DNA of 64,000 bases, taken from NCBI GenBank assembly GCA_903789615.1, contig CAIFEV010000002.1:248001-312000 (forward strand). Reading direction: 5' to 3'. The stretch comes from an uncultured Lachnospiraceae bacterium (lineage in GTDB: Bacteria > Bacillota > Clostridia > Lachnospirales > Lachnospiraceae). Position 1 is the first letter of the stretch. Each line of letters starts with the position of its first letter. The notes beneath the pieces are model-generated. The model searched no databases. It was not told the DNA's origin and was given only the letters and a program-made list of their open reading frames with translations. Positions 33,889 to 41,561 of this stretch are shown here, piece by piece. The translations under genes and the position numbers were made by a program.

Positions 33889-34722
33889 TTATCCCTTCAC
33901 GGCGCCGGCTGTGAGTCCCTCGACCAGCTGCTTCTGGCCGATGACGAAGATGATGATGGACGGAAGCAGGATCATCATGGCACCTGCCATGACCGGTCCG
34001 AAGTTCGTGGACTCAGAGCCCTGCAGCATACCCAGACCGATCTGAACGGTCCGCATGTCCACCGTGTTGACCACGATGAGAGGCCACATGTAGTAATTCC
34101 AGGTGTCCAGGAATGTGTAAATACCCAGAGCGCCCAGCGCCGGCTTGATAAGCGGGAAGCCGACCGAATAGAAAAACTTGAATCTCGTGCAGCCGTCTAC
34201 CAGTGCCGCCTCATACAGCTCCCTCGGCAGGGACAGGAAGGCCTGCCGCATGTTGAACACGGCAAATGCACTCGCCAGATACGGCAGCACCAGCGCCGCG
34301 TAGGTATTGTTGATGCCCCACTGGCTGATCGTCAGATAGTTCGCGATGATGATCGCCTGGCTCGGAATCATCATGGTGGCAAGCATGATCGTGAACAGAA
34401 CATTCTTACCACTGAATTCAAACATTGCGAAGCAGTATCCGGCCAGCGCTCCTGTGACCATCTGCGCAGCCGTACATACACCGGAGACGATGAGCGAGTT
34501 CAGGATAAACCGGAAGAACGGAGCCAGCTGCAGTGCCGTCCTGTAGTTGTCCAGCGAGAACGCCCGGGCGAAGAACTGCGGCGGATATGCGTAAATCTCC
34601 GTCTTCGTCATATTGCTTACGTTAAAGCAGTACAGAATCGGGAAAAGGACAATAAATGCAAAGATCACATTGACAATGAAGATGATTGTCAGGAATACTC
34701 TTCTTTTTGCCTTTGAGCTCAT
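33889..34722 (-). CDS. Sugar ABC transporter permease (MalG type)
   Basis: 277 residues, six membrane segments. The EAA loop is EAALVDGCTRFKFFYSVGFPLIKPALG, which contacts the ATPase. The end PSIIIFVIGQKQLVEGLTAGAVKG is typical of MalG-type permeases. Its start overlaps the stop of the partner permease (TGATG). It would form the channel with that partner; the ATPase is presumably shared (MsmK-like) and encoded elsewhere. Confidence 0.92.
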   Translation of the reverse strand: MSSKAKRRVFLTIIFIVNVIFAFIVLFPILYCFNVSNMTKTEIYAYPPQFFARAFSLDNYRTALQLAPFFRFILNSLIVSGVCTAAQMVTGALAGYCFAMFEFSGKNVLFTIMLATMMIPSQAIIIANYLTISQWGINNTYAALVLPYLASAFAVFNMRQAFLSLPRELYEAALVDGCTRFKFFYSVGFPLIKPALGALGIYTFLDTWNYYMWPLIVVNTVDMRTVQIGLGMLQGSESTNFGPVMAGAMMILLPSIIIFVIGQKQLVEGLTAGAVKG

Positions 34723-35642
34723 CAGTACGTCACTCCCTTCTCCAGATTGAACTGAATCCGGGTCAGGATCATCATGATGATGAACAGAATCACGGATTCC
34801 GTGCAGGCCACGCCGAACCGCCCGTTGGTGAATGCTTCCTCAAAAATCTCAAACACGATAACACGGGTCGAGTTGCTCGGGCCGCCGTCTGTCATCATGC
34901 GGACCTGCGCGTACTGCTGCAGCGCGCTGATCACGTTGATGATAAGAAGGAAGAACAGTGTCGGAGAGATGCAGGGGATGGTGATGGACCAGTGCTTCCG
35001 GAAGAATCCGGCGCCCTCCAGTTCCGCGCTCTCATACAAATCTTTCGGGACCGACTGCAGAGCCGCCAGCAGGAAGATGAAGTTGATGCCGACTCTCATC
35101 CACACGGTAACCATCTCGACGGAGAACAGCGCCCACTTCGGATTCGTCAGCCAGCCGATATTGGTGTGAAGCACATAGTTCAGCGTGCCGACCGTCGGGT
35201 GCAGGATGAAGGTGAACATCGCCGCGGCGGCAGCAGCCGAGATCGCCATCGGCAGAGAATACACAGTCCGGAAGAAGCCTCTTCCCGGGAACTTCTCGTT
35301 GCTGACGATCGCCATGATGAGGCCCAGCACAATTGAGAGAATAACCGTCACAATCGCGAACCGGAATGTAATCCACATGCTGTTCCAGAAACTTACATCC
35401 GTGAAAATATCGATGTAGTTCTGAACACCGTTCCACATGGAAAATGTACCCGTCGGCGTCGTGATCGAAAAACTGAGGACAATCGTCTTCACAAACGGAT
35501 AAAAGACGAAGATCACGAACAGAATCAGCGCCGGCAGCAGGTACAGATACGGCTCGATGATCCGAAACGCCGTCTTCTTTCCCTTCTTCGGCCCGACAGA
35601 CACAGCCGCTCCCGGCTGCGCCCCACCATTTTTCTTACCCAT
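34722..35642 (-). CDS. Sugar ABC transporter permease (MalF type)
   Basis: 306 residues. After a basic N-tail (1-20) there are six membrane segments. The EAA loop reads ESAELEGAGFFRKHWSITIPCISPTLFF. Start ATG 35642 is preceded by AGAGGAA; the ATG 24 bases upstream has no ribosome site. First gene of the unit; a good promoter lies about 110 bases upstream (35756-35784). Confidence 0.92.
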   Translation of the reverse strand: MGKKNGGAQPGAAVSVGPKKGKKTAFRIIEPYLYLLPALILFVIFVFYPFVKTIVLSFSITTPTGTFSMWNGVQNYIDIFTDVSFWNSMWITFRFAIVTVILSIVLGLIMAIVSNEKFPGRGFFRTVYSLPMAISAAAAAAMFTFILHPTVGTLNYVLHTNIGWLTNPKWALFSVEMVTVWMRVGINFIFLLAALQSVPKDLYESAELEGAGFFRKHWSITIPCISPTLFFLLIINVISALQQYAQVRMMTDGGPSNSTRVIVFEIFEEAFTNGRFGVACTESVILFIIMMILTRIQFNLEKGVTY

Positions 35643-35734
35643 ATACCGTTCCTCTTTCCTTTGCATTAGAGCGCAAAATGCCAGTGGTTATCCTGCATTT
35701 TTCCTGATATTCCGCCACGTCACGCCCTGCTTTT

Positions 35735-35799
35735 TGTGCACTTTGCGATGAAAGTATTATAGTATTTTTACATCTCTTTTACAATCGCCAAGTGCACTT
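35735..35799 (-). promoter_or_regulatory. Promoter of the sugar ABC operon flanked by two GTGCAC motifs
   Basis: On the minus strand TTGTAA (35779-35784), a 17-base spacer and TATAAT (35756-35761) form a strong sigma-A promoter. A palindromic AAGTGCACTT (35790-35799) lies just upstream of the -35 and another AAAGTGCAC (35736-35744) just downstream of the expected start site. Their centres are 56 bases apart, which would fit a pair of operators. The gap 35643-36051 otherwise holds the hairpins described at 35948-36027 and AT-rich sequence. Confidence 0.6.
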
Positions 35800-35947
35800 T
35801 TTACCCTTTTGTACGGTTTTGTAAGGCTCCGGTTCCCATCTTTCCGAAACCTGGAATATCCTATCAGTGCAATGTAAAATCCGGACCGGTAAATCTGTCA
35901 ATTTTTTGTAAAGTACGTCATTTTGTACAAAAGCGTTTGAAAAAAAG

Positions 35948-36027
35948 TGGAGATGTCTTCATTTTCCGTATAAAAAAGAAGAGGCGTCTCCATTTTTCCG
36001 CACCAATAAATGGAGGCATCTCTTCTT
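35948..36027. terminator. Bidirectional terminator with a third competing arm
   Basis: Arms 35976-35995 (AAGAAGAGGCGTCTCCATTT) and 36008-36027 are complementary over 20 bases with a few central mismatches, loop about 12. On the minus strand the stem is followed by TTTTTTAT, so it would end transcription of the gene at 36052. A third segment TGGAGATGTCTTC (35948-35960) can pair with the middle arm instead, giving two mutually exclusive hairpins. Confidence 0.7.
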
Positions 36028-36051
36028 TTCTGCATCTCCGGGTCTGCTCTG

Positions 36052-36267
36052 TCAGTATATTTTTTCGATTTTTTCTGTGATGCCGTATTCTTTCTTAAAG
36101 CTTTCCAGATCCTGCGGCGTCTTTATGAGGCAGACTCCTTCAAAATGCCCGGTCTTTCTGTCCGCAAACCCCGCCACCTGCTCTCCTGTGCAAATCGATG
36201 CGCGGATCACCGGCCTCACTGCCGCTGCATCATATGTGTGATGAACCTGCTTTTTCCTTCCAAACAC
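36052..36267 (-). CDS. Small conserved hypothetical protein
   Basis: 71 residues. MFGRKKQVHHTYDAAAVRPVIRASICTGEQVAGF then GHFEGVCLIKTPQDLESFKKEYGI. I recall similar short proteins (basic start, P-V-I-R-x-S-I-C-T-G-E-Q-V-A-G-F core) as common in Clostridia; function unknown. One conserved Cys in SICTGEQ. AGGAGGTGC precedes the start, and a strong terminator follows. Confidence 0.7.
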   Translation of the reverse strand: MFGRKKQVHHTYDAAAVRPVIRASICTGEQVAGFADRKTGHFEGVCLIKTPQDLESFKKEYGITEKIEKIY

Positions 36268-36326
36268 CGTGCACCTCCTGCGTATCTGTCACGCGACACC
36301 CACACCTGATTTTCCATTTGTTTAAT

Positions 36327-36656
36327 TTACAGTTCCACCGGAATATAGTCATGATGTACTGCCTTGAGATATACTCCGAATACATCACTTGTCAGGATCT
36401 TTAACGATGAAGTGTTCACACATGGATGGCAGCCGACGTATTCTTCCGCAAGCACATCCTTGTCCACAAGCAGATGTACCTTATTGTCATGGTCACTCAT
36501 CAGTCCCATTACACTCACAGCGCCAGGTTTGATATCAAGGTATTCCTCCATTTTATCCTCAGGCGCTATTCCAAGAGAATCAAGAAGGTCGTAAACCTTT
36601 ATCTCCTTTTCCTCTCTGCCGGCCGTATCAGCCGGTCTTCCGTCATAAAGCTCCAT
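36327..36656 (-). CDS. ProXp/PrdX-type prolyl-tRNA editing protein with internal deletion
   Basis: 109 residues. The start MELYDGRPADTAGREEKEIKVYDLLDSLGI and the end MEEYLDIKPGAVSVMGLMSDHDNKVHLLVDKDVL...YVGCHPCVNTSSLKI match YbaK/ProX-family deacylases that hydrolyse mischarged Ala-tRNA(Pro), usually about 160 residues. Some 50-60 residues between SLGI and APEDKMEEYL, including the family's first half of the editing pocket (YER.DHEA.....C-type region), are missing while the frame is kept. Probably inactive or altered. The ends are recognised with good confidence; the deletion size is an estimate. Confidence 0.7.
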   Translation of the reverse strand: MELYDGRPADTAGREEKEIKVYDLLDSLGIAPEDKMEEYLDIKPGAVSVMGLMSDHDNKVHLLVDKDVLAEEYVGCHPCVNTSSLKILTSDVFGVYLKAVHHDYIPVEL

Positions 36657-36763
36657 CTCAGATATCCTTTTCAGGTCTCAGCGATAACTTTGCAGCTTTT
36701 CCTTATCACCATACTATAACTGAATCCAAAAAACACCAGAATGGAGATTACAACAGATGACTG

Positions 36764-37732
36764 TTACATATTTACAACATTAACCGGCTCACCTTTCTGC
36801 CAGGCACGCAGGTTGTCCGCCGCGCAGCGCATGATGCGCTCCCTGCATTCTCTGGCAGCCCATGATATGTGCGGGGTAATGATACAATTGCGGGCGTGCA
36901 GAAGCGGATTGTCCGGCCGGATCGGCTCTGTCGAGACGACATCCAGCCCTGCCGCCGCCACTTTTCCTGTGTTCAGTGCATCGGCCAGGTCCTGTTCCAC
37001 AATAAGCCCCCCGCGGGCATTATTGATAAGGATGACCCCATCCTTCATTTTTTCGATGGTACTCCGGTTGATCATTCCTCTTGTCTCCTCCGTCAGCGGG
37101 CAGTGAAGTGCAATCACGTCCGCCGCACCAAGCAGCGAATCCCGGTCCTTGTACACGGCAAAGTCGGACTTTGTCCCCGCCGCCGTATGTCCGGAACAGG
37201 CAAGCACGCGCATTCCCATTGCATGGGCGATTCTGCCGGTTGTCTGACCGATGCGTCCAAACCCGATCACACCCAGGGTCTTTCCGGATAGCTCTGTCAG
37301 GGGGAAATCCCAATAACACCAGTCCGGGCTTTTTTCCCACTTCCCGGCATGTACCCCCGCATCATGGGCGCCGATGTGGTGACAGATTTCAAGGAGCAGC
37401 GCTATGGCAAATTGTCCCACCGCCTCACTGCCGTATGCCGGGATGTTGGTCACCGGAATACCTCTTTCTCCGGCCGCTTTGACGTCAACGCAGTCGTAAC
37501 CTGTTGCCAGGACACCAATATAGCGCAGACGGGGGCAGGCATCAAGAACTGCCTCTGATATCGGCGTTTTATTGGTTATGGCCGCATCAGCTTCCTTAAG
37601 TCTGCGGATTATAGCCGCCTCATCGCCTGGATTCGTGCGGTCCATGACCGTCAGATGCCCCAGCGCCTTCAGGGGTGCCCAGCTCAGATCGCCGGGATTT
37701 TCTGTATATCCGTCCAAAACGACGATATTCAT
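36764..37732 (-). CDS. D-2-hydroxyacid dehydrogenase
   Basis: 322 residues. The NAD domain has GVIGFGRIGQTTGRIAHAMG. Catalytic residues are seen as Arg in INNARGG, Glu in LDVVSTEP and His in ITPHISWAA. Start ATG 37732 with GGGGGA upstream gives the normal N-terminus MNIVVLDGYTENPGDLSW, close to glycerate/phosphoglycerate-type dehydrogenases. It follows the FAD oxidoreductase by 11 bases and is the last gene of a three-gene unit. It would oxidise or make a 2-hydroxy acid; substrate unknown. Confidence 0.9.
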   Translation of the reverse strand: MNIVVLDGYTENPGDLSWAPLKALGHLTVMDRTNPGDEAAIIRRLKEADAAITNKTPISEAVLDACPRLRYIGVLATGYDCVDVKAAGERGIPVTNIPAYGSEAVGQFAIALLLEICHHIGAHDAGVHAGKWEKSPDWCYWDFPLTELSGKTLGVIGFGRIGQTTGRIAHAMGMRVLACSGHTAAGTKSDFAVYKDRDSLLGAADVIALHCPLTEETRGMINRSTIEKMKDGVILINNARGGLIVEQDLADALNTGKVAAAGLDVVSTEPIRPDNPLLHARNCIITPHISWAARECRERIMRCAADNLRAWQKGEPVNVVNM

Positions 37733-37743
37733 CCGTCCCCCCT

Positions 37744-39141
37744 TCAGTCCAGTATGACATTCTGTTTCAGAAGAGCCTCCCGCAGCTGGCGGTATGGCAG
37801 TTCCCGCGTCATGCAGCCGCTGTCTGCGCACAGCGCTGCGGCCACACCGGCCCCCTGCCCCATCACCTGGCAGCCGGGAACATTCCGGGTCGACATATGG
37901 GCCTTCAGATCGGCCGTGACACACCGGCCGGCCATAAAGAGATTGTCACAGCCAACCGGAAGCAGCATCCGGTACGGGAATCCGTAAAATCCGGGTTTCC
38001 TGATCCTGCACTCCGGGTTATTCTTTTTATACAGATCATGAAATCCGAATAATCCTATTTCATCCTCAAACCGCGCCGCATTCGAAATTTCTTCCTGAGT
38101 CAGCATCTTGTCACAGATTGTCACACGGCTTGCCCGGATCCCCAGTTGTACCGACGCCCACGACATGTATGCAGCTTCGAAGCCCGGCACGCACTCCCGC
38201 AGAGCCCCGGCAAATTTCATGATCAGAACCCGCATTTCCATCTCGGCGCGGGACATCTCATCCGCCCGGCTGGCATCGCAGTCAACACCCTTTGAATTAT
38301 TAATGTACGTCATCTCTCCCTTGTGAATCGATGACATACTGGTGAAACTGCGAAGATTCAGATCCGCGACCGGCTTGTACTTTAGAGGATCCCGCAGCGT
38401 GGTGAACGCATACTGCTCAGCGACGACACCGGGAATTCCGGTCGGCGCCCCGCTGAGCATCACAACACCCTGTGGGTTTTCTTTCAGCATGCGCCCCGTG
38501 TCAACGCCTCCCATGCCGAAGACCAGACCGGTCGGCGCCCCGGTAACCTGGTGATAATCCTGCCAGATTTCTTTCTGTACAAGACCTGCCGAGCGCGCGA
38601 CATCCCCGTCACCGGAAGCATCAATGTATTGCCGGGCCCGGATGGCATGCCGCCCGTCTTTGTTCTCAATGAGCGCCGCCGTGATCGTCTTTCCTTCCGT
38701 AAGCACACCACAGAAAAATGTCTGAAGATACACCCGCACGCCGCTCTCCAGAAGCATCTCGCTGACAACGCCTTTGTAGATCTCGTGGTCGGCCACAAAA
38801 CGGTACGGCGAGTGATGTGGATCCCTCGGGGACGGAATATATCCGGTACCGCCGCCGGCCTTCATCAGCCTCTGATTCAGCTCATACGGTATGCCGCCGA
38901 CCGTACGTTTCACCGGCACACCGTCCTGTGCCATGGCGTAGAAGCTGTTTGCACCGATACCCCCGTTGGTATAGGTGCCTCCCGGCACCGGAAGTTTTTC
39001 CACAAGAACCACGTCCGCTCCCTGCCGCGCGGCTGCGATGGCGGCGATACATCCGGCCGTACCCGCGCCCACAACCAGCACATCACAGACTGTGACGGGG
39101 ATTTTCCGCTCCGGTTCGCTGATATACTGTGTCTCTGTCAT
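37744..39141 (-). CDS. FAD-dependent oxidoreductase (FAD_oxidored family)
   Basis: 465 residues. The Rossmann motif is CDVLVVGAGTAGCIAAIAAARQGADVVLVEK, then PVPGGTYTNGGIGANSFY. A redox-type DASGDGDVARSAGL segment and a late LFMAGRCVTADLKAHMSTRNVPGCQVMGQGAGVAAAL are typical of this family, found in sugar-acid and cyclitol gene sets of anaerobes. GGAGAG precedes the start. It lies between two D-2-hydroxyacid dehydrogenases, so it probably acts on a related hydroxy or keto acid. Confidence 0.88.
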   Translation of the reverse strand: MTETQYISEPERKIPVTVCDVLVVGAGTAGCIAAIAAARQGADVVLVEKLPVPGGTYTNGGIGANSFYAMAQDGVPVKRTVGGIPYELNQRLMKAGGGTGYIPSPRDPHHSPYRFVADHEIYKGVVSEMLLESGVRVYLQTFFCGVLTEGKTITAALIENKDGRHAIRARQYIDASGDGDVARSAGLVQKEIWQDYHQVTGAPTGLVFGMGGVDTGRMLKENPQGVVMLSGAPTGIPGVVAEQYAFTTLRDPLKYKPVADLNLRSFTSMSSIHKGEMTYINNSKGVDCDASRADEMSRAEMEMRVLIMKFAGALRECVPGFEAAYMSWASVQLGIRASRVTICDKMLTQEEISNAARFEDEIGLFGFHDLYKKNNPECRIRKPGFYGFPYRMLLPVGCDNLFMAGRCVTADLKAHMSTRNVPGCQVMGQGAGVAAALCADSGCMTRELPYRQLREALLKQNVILD

Positions 39142-39178
39142 AGCCAGCTCTCCTATTATAATTATCTGTGCCTGCTGC

Positions 39179-40126
39179 TCACAGAATCACATTAATCGGC
39201 TGTCCGTCCATCCATGCTTTCAGATTGTCAAAGACTATCCTGGCCCGGAGCGTCATCGACTCCTTCGTGGCAAATGCAACATGCGGCGTCACCAGTGTAT
39301 TGGGCGCTTTGAGGATTTCAGCGTCTGTCGCAAGCGGCGGCTCCTTTTCAAACACATCCAGGCACGCCCCGGCAATGACGCCGTTTTCAAGCGCCGTGGC
39401 GAGTTCCTTTTCATTAACCACGGGGCCGCGGGCCGCATTGACCAGAATCGCCGTCGGTTTCATCTCTGCCAGCTGTCTTTCGCCGATCATACCGCGCGTG
39501 GAATCGTTGAGCGGGCAGTGCAGAACTACAATATCCGAACGTCTGAGGAGTTCATCTCTGTCCACTTGTGTGATGTAATCCGGCACATCCTTGTGGAAGC
39601 TGCGGGTGGACGCCAGAATGGTGGCGTCAAGCGCATGGAAGAGCTGGGCGGTTCTGCTTCCGATTTTCCCCAATCCGATAATTCCGATCGTCTTCCCCTT
39701 GATCTCCCAGTCGACAAGGCCGTCCTTCGTGCCGCCCGTGCGGCAGCGGTCCTCTACCGCCCGGATATTACGCGCTTTCGCAAGAACCATTCCCAGAACC
39801 AGCTCCGATACGGCTTCACTGGAATATCCGGAGGCGTTGCTGACGGCGATGCCGCGCTCCTTTGCCGCTCCAAGTCCCACATGATCCACGCCGGTAAAGG
39901 CAATGTCAATGAATTTAAGAGCCGGGCAGGATCGGATGACTTCCTCCGGCATCGGCATATTCGCCAGAATCATCGCGTCGGCGCCTTTAGCCTCGGAAAT
40001 AAGAGTCTTCCCATCAGACGTCCTGTCAAAGTGCTCAAAGATAACACCTTTTTCCGCAAACGGAGCCTCCAGCTGTGCAAGTTCCTGTGCTGGAATTCCA
40101 AGGCTCTCCATAATAACTGCTTTCAT
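39179..40126 (-). CDS. D-2-hydroxyacid dehydrogenase, second copy
   Basis: 315 residues. NAD motif GIIGLGKIGSRTAQLFHAL; catalytic Arg in VNAARGP, Glu in LDVFEKEP, His in VTPHVAFAT. AGGAGG precedes the start. It differs clearly from the copy at 36764, so the two are not recent duplicates. First gene of the unit and divergent from the AraC-type gene at 40304, which may control it. Confidence 0.9.
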   Translation of the reverse strand: MKAVIMESLGIPAQELAQLEAPFAEKGVIFEHFDRTSDGKTLISEAKGADAMILANMPMPEEVIRSCPALKFIDIAFTGVDHVGLGAAKERGIAVSNASGYSSEAVSELVLGMVLAKARNIRAVEDRCRTGGTKDGLVDWEIKGKTIGIIGLGKIGSRTAQLFHALDATILASTRSFHKDVPDYITQVDRDELLRRSDIVVLHCPLNDSTRGMIGERQLAEMKPTAILVNAARGPVVNEKELATALENGVIAGACLDVFEKEPPLATDAEILKAPNTLVTPHVAFATKESMTLRARIVFDNLKAWMDGQPINVIL

Positions 40127-40303
40127 ATTATGTCCTCCTGATCTGAATGTATTGTTGTATTATCTGTCTTCTTTTCCTAAATGCGTAAATCAGCCATTAT
40201 ATTTCTGTTTTTTGCTTTCAATCTGCTCTGTATTCCATTTCAGGAATAAAATAGCTATTTCTGTGGTACACTGTCTGTATAAAATTCGTGCGGAGGTGCC
40301 TAT

Positions 40304-41539
40304 ATGTCCTCGAGCATCGGCGAAACAGACAGCCGGATTGCCTTCTTCGGAGACCTTTTGTCCTGCCAGACCCGGTATTATCTGTGGGCTCTGAGTCCGG
40401 CTGGAGATCTGATGAACACCAACTGCAGGGATCTGGTGCTGGATACAGTCTTTACACACAGCGGCTGCAGAGACTATCTGCTGTCTTACGCATCTTCTGC
40501 TGTGCGCCCGCTTATGCTGAGTTCGCCGTCGGGGCTCGTGTGGGTGGCTGTTTTTGAGCGGCGGGACGCGCAGCTTTCCCGCATACATCTGCTCGGTCCA
40601 TACTTCACTTCTCTTCCCACCTGCCAGGATCCCGTTGAAGAAATGAGAGACACCGAAATTCCGGCGTCAGTTCTGCGCGAATGTATACGCCGTATCCCGA
40701 CAGCCTCTATCGCGCAGATCTATGCCCAAGCGGTCATGCTCCACTTCTGTGTGACTGGCGAAAAAATATCCACCAGCGATATTCTCTTCCAGAAGGAGCT
40801 GTCCAGGCAGACAGACCTTCTGTCGTCCTCCCCCGCAGACGTCATGACGGTTTCTCATGACCGGGCGCGGCTGTATATGGCGGAGCGGGCGATGATGGAT
40901 CTGATTCGCACCGGAACCATGAGCAACTCGCGCCAGATGTTACAACTCACCATGGAAAGCTCCAAAGAAGGAACACAGAGTCTGCAGGCCAGTCCGCTGA
41001 TCCGCATGAAAATCTCTCATATCATTTTCTCCGCCATCTGCTCCCGCGCCGCCATGGAAGGCGGCGTACCGCCGGATACAGGATACGATCTGTGTGACAG
41101 TTATATCCGGGACATTATGAACGCTGAAACGATATCCGAAATTTCCGCCATCGGCCGCAAGATGTACGAAGAATTCATTCTGCTTGTGCACCGGCGGCAG
41201 TCCGGTCCGAAATGGTCAGCTCCTGTCACCGCCTGCTGCGATTATATCGAGGCGCACCTGGGAGAACATCTGTCTATATCCGTCCTTGCCAGCCGCATCG
41301 GGTATACAGACTATTATCTGTCTCGGAAGTTTCGCAAAGAGACCGGCATGTCCGTCAACAATTATATAAAGAGCGCCCGGGTTCGCCGCGCAAAAATGCT
41401 GTTGTCCGATACGCAGATGAATATTCAGTCCATCTCAGATTCTCTGGGATTTCCCAACCGCAATTTCTTCTCAGAGACCTTCCGGCACGTGACCGGCATG
41501 CCGCCCGGAGCATACCGCAGCAAGAACCGAAAACTGTAA
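40304..41539 (+). CDS. AraC-family transcriptional regulator
   Basis: 411 residues. The N-terminal 290 residues are an unassigned sensor region (ETDSRIAFFGDLLSCQTRYYLWALSPAGDL). The C-terminal AraC domain (about 305-411) has two HTH units: LSISVLASRIGYTDYYLSRKFRKETG and IQSISDSLGFPNRNFFSETFRHVTGMPPGAYR. GGAGGTG precedes the start. It is divergent from the hydroxyacid dehydrogenase/FAD operon and convergent with the GH2/GPH unit; either may be its target. Confidence 0.92.
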   Translation: MSSSIGETDSRIAFFGDLLSCQTRYYLWALSPAGDLMNTNCRDLVLDTVFTHSGCRDYLLSYASSAVRPLMLSSPSGLVWVAVFERRDAQLSRIHLLGPYFTSLPTCQDPVEEMRDTEIPASVLRECIRRIPTASIAQIYAQAVMLHFCVTGEKISTSDILFQKELSRQTDLLSSSPADVMTVSHDRARLYMAERAMMDLIRTGTMSNSRQMLQLTMESSKEGTQSLQASPLIRMKISHIIFSAICSRAAMEGGVPPDTGYDLCDSYIRDIMNAETISEISAIGRKMYEEFILLVHRRQSGPKWSAPVTACCDYIEAHLGEHLSISVLASRIGYTDYYLSRKFRKETGMSVNNYIKSARVRRAKMLLSDTQMNIQSISDSLGFPNRNFFSETFRHVTGMPPGAYRSKNRKL

Positions 41540-41561
41540 AGTAATAAATGCTGAGAGCAAC

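Noticed and set aside
35926-35945. CAAAAGCGTTTG as a possible cre site upstream of the ABC operon
   Set aside because: It misses the consensus at about three of fourteen positions, including both leading bases, and lies well upstream of the promoter.
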